This document shows positions 7,582 through 17,424 of a stretch of 64,000 nucleotides of DNA, piece by piece. The position numbers were made by a program, and so were the translations under genes. Position 1 is the stretch's first letter, and the number at the start of each line of letters is the position of its first letter. The notes beneath the pieces were generated by a model. That model was not told the DNA's origin. It was given only the letters and a program-made list of their open reading frames with translations, and made no database searches. Origin of the DNA: Bacillota bacterium (GTDB taxonomy: Bacteria; Bacillota; UBA4882; UBA8346); NCBI GenBank assembly GCA_023429995.1, contig JAEZCE010000077.1:1-64000 (forward strand), written 5' to 3'.

Positions 7582-9150
7582 ATGACCGCATCACCTAAAA
7601 ACATAGCGCCTAAAGCATCGGACCAATCGGTCCCTTTGCTTCAAATGAAGAATGTGAGCGTGGTATTTCCGGGGGTTAAGGCTTTGTCCAATGTTGACTT
7701 TGAAGTAAAAGGTGGCGAAGTACACGCCTTGATGGGTCAAAATGGGGCAGGAAAATCGACCTTAATCAAGGCTCTAACCGGTGTTAACCGGATGAGCACG
7801 GGCAGAATTATTTTTGAAGGTTCCGAAATCAATCCCCGTTCAACCAAGGAAGCCCAAGATATGGGGATTAGTACCGTTTATCAAGAAATTAATCTGATTC
7901 CTTACTTGTCAGTGGCGGAAAACATTGGCTTAGGACGCCAACCCATGCGTTTTGGCCAAATTGACTGGAAAGAAATGAATAAACGCGCTGAAAAAGCGCT
8001 TGCACGTTTAAATTTGCAATTGGATGTTACTCAGCAATTGTCCGCGTATTCGATTGCTGTTCAACAGATGGTGGCTATAGCCAGGGCTGTGGACATTTCC
8101 GCCCGGCTGTTAATCTTTGATGAACCAACTTCAAGCCTGGATGAGAAAGAAGTGGCCCAATTATTTACGGTGATTCGGAAGTTGAAAGCCGAAGGTTTGG
8201 GAATCATTTTTATTACTCACTTTTTGGACCAGGTTTATCAAATTTCCGATAGGATTACGGTACTGCGAAATGGTGAGCGAATTGGGGTATATGAATCCCA
8301 ATCCTTGTCGAAACTGGATTTAATTGCGGCGATGGTGGGTAAGGAATTGGGGGACTTGGAGAATACATCAAAAACAAAAGTTGCCGGCAGCCAATCAACC
8401 CGAAAAGAAGTGTTTCTCAAAATCAAAGGGATGGCTAAAGCCCATTCCATAGAGGCTTTTGATATAGATTTTTCCAGGGGCGAGGTTGTGGGTTTGGCGG
8501 GATTGCTTGGTTCCGGACGGAGCGAAATGGCCCGATTAATCTTTGGGATTGATCATCCGGATAAAGGCAAGATGAGTTTGAATAATCGGGAGGTGGCGAT
8601 TCATTCTCCCCAACAGGCAATGGAATATGATTTTGGGTTTTGTCCCGAAGACAGAAAAGTTGAAGGAATTATTCCAAACCTGACAGTTCGGGAAAATATT
8701 ATTTTGGCTTTGCAAGCTAAGCGGGGTTGGTTTAAAAGTTTTTCCCGGAAAAAACAAATCGAAATTGCCGAACGTTATATTCGCGAATTGAGTATTGCCA
8801 CTCCCGGTACGGAACAAGCCGTAAAGAACCTGAGCGGCGGGAATCAACAAAAAGTGATTTTAGCGCGCTGGCTGGCCTCCAATCCCCGTTTTTTAATTCT
8901 TGATGAACCGACCCGCGGCATTGATGTAGGGGCCAAAACGGAGATCCAAAAATTAATTCTGCGGCTTTGCCAGGAGGGGATGTCGATTTTATTTATCTCT
9001 TCCGAATTGGAGGAGGTTGTTCGCTGCTGCCATCGTGTCACTGTGCTGAGGGATCGGCAAAAAATCAGCGAATTAACCGGCGATCAGGTCAACGAGCAAA
9101 CGATTATCCATACGATCGCGGAAGGGGGCCGGAGCGAATGCCAGCTTTAA
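7582..9150 (+). CDS. ytfR: YtfR-like sugar ABC transporter ATP-binding protein
   Basis: A 522-residue protein with two fused ATPase domains, the arrangement of ribose/galactose-type importers (RbsA, MglA, YtfR). Domain 1: Walker A GQNGAGKST and Walker B LLIFDEPTSSLD, with a degenerate signature (YSIAVQQMVAIARA). Domain 2: a modified P-loop GLLGSGRSE, signature LSGGNQQKV and Walker B FLILDEPTRGID. Such asymmetry is usual in this class. The ATG at 7582 is preferred to upstream frame starts because GAGGTG lies just before it and the preceding residues are not conserved. The stop overlaps the next gene by 13 bases, indicating coupling. It would energise YtfT and YjfF. Confidence 0.92.
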   Translation: MTASPKNIAPKASDQSVPLLQMKNVSVVFPGVKALSNVDFEVKGGEVHALMGQNGAGKSTLIKALTGVNRMSTGRIIFEGSEINPRSTKEAQDMGISTVYQEINLIPYLSVAENIGLGRQPMRFGQIDWKEMNKRAEKALARLNLQLDVTQQLSAYSIAVQQMVAIARAVDISARLLIFDEPTSSLDEKEVAQLFTVIRKLKAEGLGIIFITHFLDQVYQISDRITVLRNGERIGVYESQSLSKLDLIAAMVGKELGDLENTSKTKVAGSQSTRKEVFLKIKGMAKAHSIEAFDIDFSRGEVVGLAGLLGSGRSEMARLIFGIDHPDKGKMSLNNREVAIHSPQQAMEYDFGFCPEDRKVEGIIPNLTVRENIILALQAKRGWFKSFSRKKQIEIAERYIRELSIATPGTEQAVKNLSGGNQQKVILARWLASNPRFLILDEPTRGIDVGAKTEIQKLILRLCQEGMSILFISSELEEVVRCCHRVTVLRDRQKISELTGDQVNEQTIIHTIAEGGRSECQL

Positions 9151-10190
9151 AAGGGATATTTTCAAACACGACATGGAAAAAATTAATTTGGCCAATTTTG
9201 GCCCTGGTTTTGGTGTTGTTGTTTAATCTTTTTTTTACCCCGCATTTCTTTGATATTGGAGTTAAGGATGGTCATTTTTTTGGGAGCCTCATTGATATTA
9301 TCAACCGGGTTGCCCCCGTTTTGGTCATCGCGATTGGAATGACTTTAGTTATCGCCACGGGAGGTATTGATTTATCGGTGGGTTCAATCGTTGCGATTTC
9401 CGGCGCGATAGCCGCATTGATGATTCGCCCGGGCTATCTGCATGGCGATTTATCTTATCCTCCGCCGCCGTCCATTATATGGTTGGTGATAGCGCCATTA
9501 ATTGCCTGTGCGATTGCCGGGGCCTGGAATGGATTCTTGGTCAGTTTTTTAAAAATTCCGGCGATGGTCGGAACGCTTATTTTAATGGTAGCCGGCCGCG
9601 GTATCGCTCAATTAATTACTCAGGGACAAATCATTACCTTTCACGCCAAGCAATTTCAATTTATTGGGACCGGATTCCTGTTTATGTTGCCCTTCCCGGT
9701 AACGATTATCGCGGTTATGTTGTTTATAACTTATTTGTTGACCCGTAAGACCGCAATCGGGCTTTTTATTGAATCGGTCGGTGATAATCCTAAGGCCAGC
9801 CGCTATGCGGGTGTAAATGCCACTTTAATCCAATGGGTGGTTTTTGTCTTCTGCGGGATTTGCGCTGGAATTGCGGGTTTTATTGTAAGCGCGGACATCA
9901 AGGCTGCCGATGGTAATAATGCCGGCGCGGATATGGAGACGGATGCGATATTGGCGGTTATTATCGGCGGAACACCGATGAACGGCGGTAGGGCATGTTT
10001 ATCCGGTACAGTGATTGGCGCCCTTGTAATGCAGGCCTTGAAAACTACGATTTTAACATTGGGAGTGCCTCCTCAATACGTAAAAGTAGTGAATTCCATC
10101 GTTGTTGTGGCGGTATGCCTGCTACAATCGCCGTTATTCAGGAGTAAATTAACGAATGCGTTCGGGAAGATGAGGAGGGTTACGGCATGA
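9138..10190 (+). CDS. ytfT: YtfT-like sugar ABC transporter permease
   Basis: A 350-residue integral membrane permease of the BPD_transp_2 (RbsC) family. The hallmark GMTLVIATGGIDLSVGSI lies in the N-terminal half, with about nine hydrophobic segments; DAILAVIIGGTPMNGG near the C-terminus corresponds to the cytoplasmic EAA-like loop. The ATG at 9138 is chosen because GGAG precedes it and it overlaps ytfR by 13 bases. Together with YjfF it should form the heterodimeric membrane pore of a galactofuranose/pentose-type importer. Confidence 0.91.
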   Translation: MPALKGIFSNTTWKKLIWPILALVLVLLFNLFFTPHFFDIGVKDGHFFGSLIDIINRVAPVLVIAIGMTLVIATGGIDLSVGSIVAISGAIAALMIRPGYLHGDLSYPPPPSIIWLVIAPLIACAIAGAWNGFLVSFLKIPAMVGTLILMVAGRGIAQLITQGQIITFHAKQFQFIGTGFLFMLPFPVTIIAVMLFITYLLTRKTAIGLFIESVGDNPKASRYAGVNATLIQWVVFVFCGICAGIAGFIVSADIKAADGNNAGADMETDAILAVIIGGTPMNGGRACLSGTVIGALVMQALKTTILTLGVPPQYVKVVNSIVVVAVCLLQSPLFRSKLTNAFGKMRRVTA

Positions 10191-11221
10191 GACTTCCGAT
10201 TAAGCAAAAACATATTCCAATCACTGCTACCATTGGGGTTTCAATTTTGCTTTATTTGGTAGCGGCTATCCGTTTCCCGGGTATTCTATCCATGAGCGTT
10301 TTATTAAACCTGCTTTATGATAACTCATTTTTGGGGATCTGCGCCGTAGGCATGACATTTGTCATTTTAACCGGCGGTATCGACCTTTCGGTCGGGGCTG
10401 TGGTCGCCTGTACCAGCGTGGCAATTGCGGTTTTGGTTCGGGATTTTCATATGCACCCTGTGCTAGCGTCGCTGATTTTAATGGGAATGGGAGTTATTTA
10501 CGGCATGATGATCGGTAGTTTGATACATTTTTTTGATATTCCGCCATTTATGGCGACGATGGCGGGTCTGTTATTTGCCCGAGGATTCTGTTTCGTATTG
10601 AGCATTGACTCGATCCCTATCAACCATCCGTTTTACTTGAAAGTTTCCGATATTTCAATCCCGATTTTGGATGGCAATCTTTCCATCCCCGGTATCATTT
10701 TTTTGCTGGTTTTGTTTGTGGGGATTTTTCTGGCCGGGAGAACCCGGTGGGGCCGGAGTGTTTATGCGGTTGGCGGTAATCTTCAATCCGCCAACTTGAT
10801 GGGCTTGGAAAGCGGTAAAACTTTGATTAAGGTTTATGCTTTTAGTGGTTTTTGTTCTGCCTTGGCCGGATCTGTTTATGCATTGTATACTTTTTCCGGA
10901 AACGGCTGGGCGGCCAATTATATGGAGATGGATACCATTGCTGCGGTGGTCATGGGCGGAACACTGCTTACGGGTGGTGTTGGCAGTGTGTTTGGGACCT
11001 TATTCGGTGTTTTAATTTATGGAACGATTCAGACCTATATCACTTTTGATGGTACTTTGAGCGCTTGGTGGACTAAAATCGTTATCGGAATTTTGTTATT
11101 TACCTTTATATTGCTCCAAAGATTTCTTTCGCAGACTTCAAGATTTACTTCCGGCGCCGCTCAAGTTTCCTTCAGTGGACAAGATGAGAAAGCGCCGGCA
11201 GGCGCAGGCGAACCAATTTAG
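10187..11221 (+). CDS. yjfF: YjfF-like sugar ABC transporter permease
   Basis: A 344-residue second permease of the RbsC family, with GMTFVILTGGIDLSVGAVVA and EMDTIAAVVMGGTLLTGGVG in the expected places and about nine membrane spans. It overlaps ytfT by four bases (ATGA), giving the same gene order as E. coli ytfQ-ytfR-ytfT-yjfF. The C-terminal ~25 residues are hydrophilic. A hairpin at 11251-11298 may end the operon; the sensing genes that follow are about 375 bases downstream. Confidence 0.91.
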   Translation: MRLPIKQKHIPITATIGVSILLYLVAAIRFPGILSMSVLLNLLYDNSFLGICAVGMTFVILTGGIDLSVGAVVACTSVAIAVLVRDFHMHPVLASLILMGMGVIYGMMIGSLIHFFDIPPFMATMAGLLFARGFCFVLSIDSIPINHPFYLKVSDISIPILDGNLSIPGIIFLLVLFVGIFLAGRTRWGRSVYAVGGNLQSANLMGLESGKTLIKVYAFSGFCSALAGSVYALYTFSGNGWAANYMEMDTIAAVVMGGTLLTGGVGSVFGTLFGVLIYGTIQTYITFDGTLSAWWTKIVIGILLFTFILLQRFLSQTSRFTSGAAQVSFSGQDEKAPAGAGEPI

Positions 11222-11596
11222 TTTGATGTTGCGAAACTTTATACATTCGATTCCATCCTAAAATCAGATACTGAAAAGTAGCCATTTTTGGGATGGAAAT
11301 TTTGATTTATGTCTAATGACAGCCTGCAGTCCTGTGTTTGGTATCATGGACATCCCAGATGCAGGCCGGAAGATTCGGCGGCAAAGGTTAAAGATTTCGG
11401 GAATAATTGGCTGGATTTTATTGAAAAATTGCAAAAAACAGCATATTATAAAGAATAGAGAAGCCCGGCGGCGGTGTGCGCCGGTTTCATTCCCTTCCAG
11501 TAAATGCCAGCAATTTTTGATGTTATCCCGACCTTTTAAAATATTCATCCTGGAGTAACCAAGCCGTATATATTGATAATAGTAGAGGGTAACCCA
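11222..11596. other. Gap between importer and sensor genes
   Basis: No gene supported. It contains the hairpin at 11251-11298 and presumably the promoter of the sensor cassette. A ribosome site (GAGGGT, 11585-11590) precedes the next gene. Confidence 0.5.
11251..11298 (+). terminator. Possible terminator after yjfF
   Basis: TTCCATCC at 11251 and GGATGGAA at 11291 pair perfectly and the stem extends inward with AAAAT/ATTTTT. Only a weak T-rich tail (ATTTTGATTT) follows, so termination may be partial. Confidence 0.45.
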
Positions 11597-12703
11597 ATGA
11601 TTGTAGACACACAACCGATCGATGTTCAAAATAAAAAGCGGTCTAATGATTTCATACGATATAAAATCATTTTCTTTTTCCTTCTCGTTTCTTTATTACC
11701 GATTTGCATGATTGGATCTTTTTCTTATTTTTGTTTGAAGGCGAATGTTACTCAAACAACATCTCAGTATTCCCTGGATATGCTGATTCAAACCGTAGCG
11801 AATATCCAATTAAAACTGGCTGAATTTGAAAATATCTCAGTCCGGCTGTTTATTAATAAAGACTTTAATAAAGCTTTGTCTGATTATACGAAATCCAGAG
11901 ACGGCGCCGGCGCGATCCGGAAAAAAAATATCGAAGACTACTTTAATGAGTATATGATAAGCAATAAAGACATCTTTGCCTTTATGTTCATCAGTGATAC
12001 CGATAATAATCAATCGATCGTCATTGCCAAAGATTACTATGAGGATTTTGTCGGCTTAACCAAACATTTTTCGGAAACCAGTTCTTATCAAAATATCATT
12101 GTGGCGGGCGGGGGCATTGTCTGGTCCAATACCATCAAACTCAACCGCAACTATTTTTTAGTCCTGGGTAGACATATTAAAAATGCCGGCAGCGGGGAAC
12201 CTCTAGGTATTTTGGCGATTGTGGTGGATGAAGAGAAAATTGATCAGTTAGCCAATTTGACCCTTTATAATAAACTGAATATATCCGTCGGCAATATGGA
12301 ACGGTATTCTTTCATCATGAATAACGAGGGAGAAATTATATCGTCCCCCATAAAAACGGATATTGGAAAAAACATTGCGACTTTAATGCGGGATACTACA
12401 CCCTTGAAACCGATTTTAAAGTATACCGGCGACCGGGATTATGGAAACGAAATCAATCAGGGCAGCTATATTACTCAAGTAAACAACCAACCTATGCTGG
12501 TAACCTACAAATCAATCGGCAGCAAGATCGGAATCGGCGGTAAAAGCGGTTGGCACCTCATCAGTGTGGCCTCAACTTCAATTTTGTATCAGGGCTTAAG
12601 AATGGTGGGATTGACAACCCTGTTGTTAGGTATCGCCTTTGGCGTTATTGCCGTAAGTATTTCATTTCATGTTGCTACGCTATTTAACAATCAACGGAGT
12701 TAA
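11597..12703 (+). CDS. Membrane sensor resembling YesM input domain, no kinase domain
   Basis: A 368-residue protein with a membrane helix near residues 24-46 (KIIFFFLLVSLLPICMIGSF), an extracellular dCache-like region of about 270 residues, and a second helix (LTTLLLGIAFGVIAVSISF) ending 11 residues before the stop. This is the N-terminal half of a YesM-type sensor kinase, cut off where the HAMP domain should begin. I see no HAMP, HisKA or HATPase remnant before the next gene. It may be a truncated kinase or a sensory subunit that pairs with the complete kinase at 13806. Start ATG at 11597 follows GAGGGT by about 7 bases. Upstream of a binding protein and a kinase in the same direction. Confidence 0.75.
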   Translation: MIVDTQPIDVQNKKRSNDFIRYKIIFFFLLVSLLPICMIGSFSYFCLKANVTQTTSQYSLDMLIQTVANIQLKLAEFENISVRLFINKDFNKALSDYTKSRDGAGAIRKKNIEDYFNEYMISNKDIFAFMFISDTDNNQSIVIAKDYYEDFVGLTKHFSETSSYQNIIVAGGGIVWSNTIKLNRNYFLVLGRHIKNAGSGEPLGILAIVVDEEKIDQLANLTLYNKLNISVGNMERYSFIMNNEGEIISSPIKTDIGKNIATLMRDTTPLKPILKYTGDRDYGNEINQGSYITQVNNQPMLVTYKSIGSKIGIGGKSGWHLISVASTSILYQGLRMVGLTTLLLGIAFGVIAVSISFHVATLFNNQRS

Positions 12704-12765
12704 TTCCTGGTATTTTCTTGTATAGCAAATGTTTTAAGAATCGATAGAGGGAGAGGTGATTTTTC

Positions 12766-13809
12766 ATGCCCCGGCGGACTCTTCGTTTTTTCATTCTCTG
12801 CTTTTTTTTCTTTGTACTCTGTTTTGTTGAAATACCTTATTTAAAAGCAATCCCGGCAGATGTCCAGCCTGATTTGCCGGGTTCCAACGACTCCCTGTTA
12901 TCCCGAAAAAGGCCATTGGTTATCGCTATTGTTCCGAAATCACTTGACAATTTACTTTATACGGATGCCAAAGAAACCGCCGAGCTTGCCGCCAGAAGAC
13001 ACAATGTCCAGTTGGAATGGGTGGCGCCGTTCAAAGTCGACCCGGATCTGCAAGTTAAATTAGTGGAAGGATTAATATGGAGAAAAGTTGACGGTATTGC
13101 GATAAGTTGCAGCGATCCTGAAAAACTCAGCAAAGTCATTGCCAAAGCAATAGCGGCCAATATCCGGGTAGCAACCATCGATGCGGACTGCCCCGGGAGT
13201 AAACGGCTTTTTTATTGCGGCACCGACAACTACAAGGCCGGGAGGGCCTGCGGTGAAGCGATGATAAAAATCGTTACCCAAAGGGGTCTTGCCAATAAAC
13301 ATTTACGGACCGCCATCCTTACGGGAGGCATTGAGGCTCATAATTTAAATGAACGGATTCGAGGATTTAAAGAGGCGGTGACCGGTAAAATCAAACTGGA
13401 TTATACGGCGCTACTGGCTTGTAATGATGATACGAGCGCTGCAGCCAAGTTAGTCGAGTCCTATATTAAAAAACATCCTGAAACCGAAGTGTTTTATTTT
13501 TCAGGGGGGTGGGCATTTTTTGGACCGACCGAATCGATGCCTTTTTACCAAAAATGGTGTCAAAACGGAGGTATTGCGGTGTCGATGGATACCAGTTTTC
13601 CTGTTCTTCAGGCGGCTCAAAAAGGATTTGCAGAGGCTTTGGTCGGGCAGGACTTTCGCAGAATGGGGGAACTGACAGTCGATTATCTGGTCCAGGCCAT
13701 TAAAGGGTTACCCATTCCCCATAATCATATCGATACAGGCCTTGAACTCGCCGATCGATCCAATTTCGGTCAACTTCTTAAACAGAAAAAGCCTTGGGAG
13801 ATGAAATGA
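12766..13809 (+). CDS. Stand-alone sugar-binding protein (PBP1/RbsB-like), sensory partner
   Basis: A 347-residue periplasmic-binding-protein type 1 fold protein with a strongly hydrophobic N-terminus (residues 5-24) that is a signal peptide or membrane anchor. Fold markers: VIAIVPKSLDN, DGIAISCSDPEKL, RVATIDADCPGSKRLFYCGTDN, TAILTGGIEAHNLNERIRGF. Two features place it in signalling rather than transport: it is not in the importer operon and it overlaps the sensor kinase gene by four bases (ATGA). Binding-protein/kinase/regulator trios such as XylFII-LytS systems are known in clostridia. Probable role: bind a sugar outside the cell and present it to the kinase. Start ATG behind GAGGGAGAGGTG. 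Confidence 0.86.
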   Translation: MPRRTLRFFILCFFFFVLCFVEIPYLKAIPADVQPDLPGSNDSLLSRKRPLVIAIVPKSLDNLLYTDAKETAELAARRHNVQLEWVAPFKVDPDLQVKLVEGLIWRKVDGIAISCSDPEKLSKVIAKAIAANIRVATIDADCPGSKRLFYCGTDNYKAGRACGEAMIKIVTQRGLANKHLRTAILTGGIEAHNLNERIRGFKEAVTGKIKLDYTALLACNDDTSAAAKLVESYIKKHPETEVFYFSGGWAFFGPTESMPFYQKWCQNGGIAVSMDTSFPVLQAAQKGFAEALVGQDFRRMGELTVDYLVQAIKGLPIPHNHIDTGLELADRSNFGQLLKQKKPWEMK

Positions 13810-15623
13810 ACGCAAATCATTCAGCGCCTCCGCTATGGGCCCTGTTAAAAGCCGGACATTTTAAATCAATGAGGCCGGGCTCAATTCGGGTTAAATTTAT
13901 TTTATCCTTTATTCTCCTTTGTATCATTCCCATGATACTCCTGGCGTTTTTTTCTTATCGCACCTATCTCGGAATCCTTCAAAGCAATGTCCATTCTTAT
14001 ACCAGTGAAGTCATTGATCGGGTTGACCGGAATTTACAAATTTATATCAGTGATTTGGAAAGAGCCCTCGAGCTTCGTGGGGATTATTATAACGTCCAAT
14101 TTATTAAATTGAGCTCTGCCGGCGACATTGAGGGGAACCGTAAATTTACTTTCCGAATGTGGGAAAACTTGAACAATATCAAAGCTTTAAAAACCGATCT
14201 GCGGGATGTTACCATAACCACCCTCGATGGAGTTACAGTGGGCTGCTATGGAATTTATCACACGGATTTGTCCCAAAATGAGCTTTTTCAGACTTTGGCG
14301 AACCGTACAACCAAAGGAGACACCATGGCCATCTGGGGGCCCCACCCTGATTGGCTTGGGGGAAAGGTGTTTACCGTCGGGAAGGCTATCCGCGGGGATT
14401 ACGATAATTTCTTGGGAATGATGAGCATCGATGTGGATGTTGAACTACTGAATCAAATCTGCCGGAACATTACGTTGGGAAAGACCGGTTATGTGATGCT
14501 GGTGGATGACGAAGGCCAAATCATTTATCATCCCAAACCGGAATTCATCGGCAAACCATTGGGCCTTTTATTGGGAAATCCCAATGCCAACCAGTGGAAG
14601 TCGGGGTTCTTTACCGCCCAAAAAGGCCCGGTTGATCAGGTGATTACTGTTAAAACCTTTACCCTGGCTAATTGGAAGATTATCGGCCTGTCCAATAAAG
14701 CTGAATTGACGGCTGAAATGCGAAAGATAACCGGACTCACCCTGGGTTTAATCACTGCGACCATTGTTGCTTTAACTTTGGCGGCCATTTTCTTGTCCGG
14801 GTTGCTCACCAAACCCATCAAAGAACTTCAACACTCTATGCGGCGGGCCTCGGAAGATTTAAACACCAATGCGAATATTAATACCCAAGATGAAATCGGC
14901 CAACTCGGAGAATCGTTCAATCAAATGCTGGCCCGGATCCGTCAACTGATGGAGCAAAATGTCCAGGAACAAAAAAAGTTGCGCCGTACCGAGATGATCG
15001 CCCTTCAAGAACAAATCAAGCCTCATTTCATTTATAACACTTTGGATTTGATTATTGGTTTATTGGAAACCCAGCGGAATGAAGAAGTTGTAACCATGGT
15101 GGAAGCCTTGGGAGTGTTTTTTCGGACCAGTCTGAGCCATGGCCATGAATATATCTCGATTCGGGAAGAAACGGAGCATGTCCGCAATTACCTATATATT
15201 CAGAGGTTCCGGCATGGTGACAAATACGACTATGTAATCGATGTTCAGGAAGATATTTTAACCCATAAGACGTTGAAATTAATTCTTCAGCCATTGGTCG
15301 AAAATGCTATTTACCACGGAGTACGTGAAAGAGAGCAACCCGGAGGGTTAATAAGGGTTCGCGGCTACGGTGTTGATGAACAGGTATATTTTGAAGTTGA
15401 GGATAACGGTAAGGGGATTCCGCCGGAACTGCTTGAGGAAATCGGGCACTGTTTGGCGGGAAATACGACTCCGGAGTTAGAAACCAAATTTTTCGGGCTG
15501 CGCAATGTCCATGAGCGGCTTTCGCTCGCATTCGGGAAAGAATTCGGCCTTACCATGGAGAGCCGGCTGGGGTATGGTACTAAAGTAATCGTTCATTTGC
15601 CGTTAATCCGTAAACAGGATTAA
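13806..15623 (+). CDS. YesM-like sensor histidine kinase
   Basis: A 605-residue membrane kinase. Order: cytoplasmic N-tail, membrane helix (about 33-52), extracellular dCache domain (about 55-310), second helix (about 315-340), HAMP domain (about 340-395), His_kinase domain with QIKPHFIYNTLD (His407 is the likely phosphorylation site) and a C-terminal HATPase domain (N-box QPLVENAIYHGV, then DNGKGIPPE and GLRNVHERL). The ATG at 13806 with GGGAG ribosome site is preferred to a TTG four codons earlier. It overlaps the binding-protein gene and is followed 98 bases later by an AraC-type regulator, its probable phosphorylation target. Likely input: the sugar carried by the importer at 6-11 kb. Confidence 0.93.
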   Translation: MNANHSAPPLWALLKAGHFKSMRPGSIRVKFILSFILLCIIPMILLAFFSYRTYLGILQSNVHSYTSEVIDRVDRNLQIYISDLERALELRGDYYNVQFIKLSSAGDIEGNRKFTFRMWENLNNIKALKTDLRDVTITTLDGVTVGCYGIYHTDLSQNELFQTLANRTTKGDTMAIWGPHPDWLGGKVFTVGKAIRGDYDNFLGMMSIDVDVELLNQICRNITLGKTGYVMLVDDEGQIIYHPKPEFIGKPLGLLLGNPNANQWKSGFFTAQKGPVDQVITVKTFTLANWKIIGLSNKAELTAEMRKITGLTLGLITATIVALTLAAIFLSGLLTKPIKELQHSMRRASEDLNTNANINTQDEIGQLGESFNQMLARIRQLMEQNVQEQKKLRRTEMIALQEQIKPHFIYNTLDLIIGLLETQRNEEVVTMVEALGVFFRTSLSHGHEYISIREETEHVRNYLYIQRFRHGDKYDYVIDVQEDILTHKTLKLILQPLVENAIYHGVREREQPGGLIRVRGYGVDEQVYFEVEDNGKGIPPELLEEIGHCLAGNTTPELETKFFGLRNVHERLSLAFGKEFGLTMESRLGYGTKVIVHLPLIRKQD

Positions 15624-15721
15624 GAAAGGATGGGTCATGAGGCATAGGTAATTGAAAGGGTAGGGCTTTAGGGGATTTTCCAGGCGGAAGAAACTAAACG
15701 CTGTTAGAGAGGGTGTTTGAC

Positions 15722-17329
15722 ATGACCAGCTTGTTAATTGTTGAGGATGAGGAAGCGATTAAGCAAAAATTAATGGGCAATGTCTCCTGGCACGAGTATG
15801 GGTTCAAGCCGGTCTTGGGCGCATCCAACGGGCTGGAGGCGCTGGCTATTTTGGAACAGACCCCCATTGATATCATGGTAACCGATATTCAAATGCCCAA
15901 AATGAATGGTATTGAATTGGTTAAAGAAGTTAAAAGACGCAACGATTCGATGAAAATTATTGTAATATCGGGTTTTGCCGAGTTCGAATATGCGCAGGAG
16001 TCAATTAAACTGAACGTAGCCGATTATCTTTTGAAACCTTTCGCCAGCCGCAGACTATTGGAGATTGTGCTCAGGCTAAAGGAACAAAGGGACCAGGAAC
16101 AGGCTGAAAAAACGGAACTACAAGAATTGCGCGATAATCTTCACAGAAATATGGAGGCCTTACGGGAAAAATTTTTTTTGAATTTATTGAATCATAACAT
16201 GGCCTGCATGGATATGGCGGCTGAATTAAAGTTCCTGGGTTTGGAACGTTTGGCCGATTTGCCCTATCAAGTGGCGGTTATTGAAATTCCGGAAGGACTT
16301 CTCCGCGAGGTAACCGAGGAGGATAAATATCTTTTAAACCTGCAATTTATGAATCAGGCCAAAAGGTTGTTGGATGGCGGAGATTACCACTATTTCGCCA
16401 TGAATCAATTGCGCAATCAAATGACGGTCATTTTCTTCGCCCCCGATTTGGAACTTCCGGTTCGTTTGGAAGAATATTTGACCCAATTACGGTTGGCCTT
16501 GAAACAATCGGTTACTATCGGCGTAGGAGGAAAATACTGCGGTTTTCAAGATCTCTCCGCCTCATACCGGGAAGCGAAATTGGCCTCTCAATATCGTTAC
16601 ATCCATGGATTAAACCGGGTCTTTGCCATCCGGGATGTCAATCTTGATAATCCCAATTATCATAAATATTACTATTATCTGCATCAAAACCGTATTTTCG
16701 ATGATCTGAGAGTCGGCGCGTACTCAACAATCCGCGAAGATATTAAAGCTTTCATTGAAGAAATGCGGACTTCCGATATGAACCCCGAGTCGCTGCGGAT
16801 TATTGCCAGTAATTTGATTTTGCTGACCTATACTACAATGAATGAACTTGGATATAATTTAAACGAATTATTTGAGACAACCAGCCCCCGCGCGCTTTCG
16901 CCATTACGGGATGTCAATAATACCGAAAGTTTGGATGAATTGGAAAATTTTTTGGTAATTTTTTATGAAAAGATTAGTGCCTATGCCAGTCAAAAACGGA
17001 ATTCCCTGAACCAAAATTTGGTGGATGAAGCACGGCGGCTGGTAGATGAGAATTATGCTTCGGATATTACTTTATCGGGAATGGCGGAGCGCTATAAAAT
17101 CAGTCCGGGATATTTAAGTTTGCTTTTTTCAGAGCGAATGGGGAAAAATTTTATCGATTATCTAACCGAAAGAAGGATTAAAAAGGCTCAGGAATTGTTG
17201 AAACACACGGATATGAAAATCTATGAAATAGCATCGGCTGTAGGCTATAACGATTCCTACTATTTCAGCAACTGTTTTAAGAAGGTTGTGGGAGTCGCCC
17301 CCAGCGAATTCCGGGGGAATAACTTATAG
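15722..17329 (+). CDS. YesN-like response regulator with AraC DNA-binding domain
   Basis: A 535-residue regulator. Receiver domain at residues 1-120 (LLIVEDEEAIKQ; phosphorylation Asp55 in MVTDIQMPKMNG; Lys in DYLLKPF). A middle section of about 300 residues has no motif I recognise beyond similarity to YesN-type linkers. The C-terminal 100 residues hold two helix-turn-helices (ITLSGMAERYKISPGYLSLL and MKIYEIASAVGYNDSYYFSN, ending FKKVVGVAPSEFR). The ATG at 15722 has AGAGAGGG about 8 bases before it; the GTG three codons earlier would overlap that site. Expected to switch on the ytfQRT-yjfF-like operon when phosphorylated. Confidence 0.93.
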   Translation: MTSLLIVEDEEAIKQKLMGNVSWHEYGFKPVLGASNGLEALAILEQTPIDIMVTDIQMPKMNGIELVKEVKRRNDSMKIIVISGFAEFEYAQESIKLNVADYLLKPFASRRLLEIVLRLKEQRDQEQAEKTELQELRDNLHRNMEALREKFFLNLLNHNMACMDMAAELKFLGLERLADLPYQVAVIEIPEGLLREVTEEDKYLLNLQFMNQAKRLLDGGDYHYFAMNQLRNQMTVIFFAPDLELPVRLEEYLTQLRLALKQSVTIGVGGKYCGFQDLSASYREAKLASQYRYIHGLNRVFAIRDVNLDNPNYHKYYYYLHQNRIFDDLRVGAYSTIREDIKAFIEEMRTSDMNPESLRIIASNLILLTYTTMNELGYNLNELFETTSPRALSPLRDVNNTESLDELENFLVIFYEKISAYASQKRNSLNQNLVDEARRLVDENYASDITLSGMAERYKISPGYLSLLFSERMGKNFIDYLTERRIKKAQELLKHTDMKIYEIASAVGYNDSYYFSNCFKKVVGVAPSEFRGNNL

Positions 17330-17424
17330 CCGGCTGGAAAAGTCTATAAAGGATATTTTATGGAATGAAGCGAATAGATTAAAAACGAGAATGAGCAGCA
17401 GTTTCTATGTGAAAGGGTGTTTTT

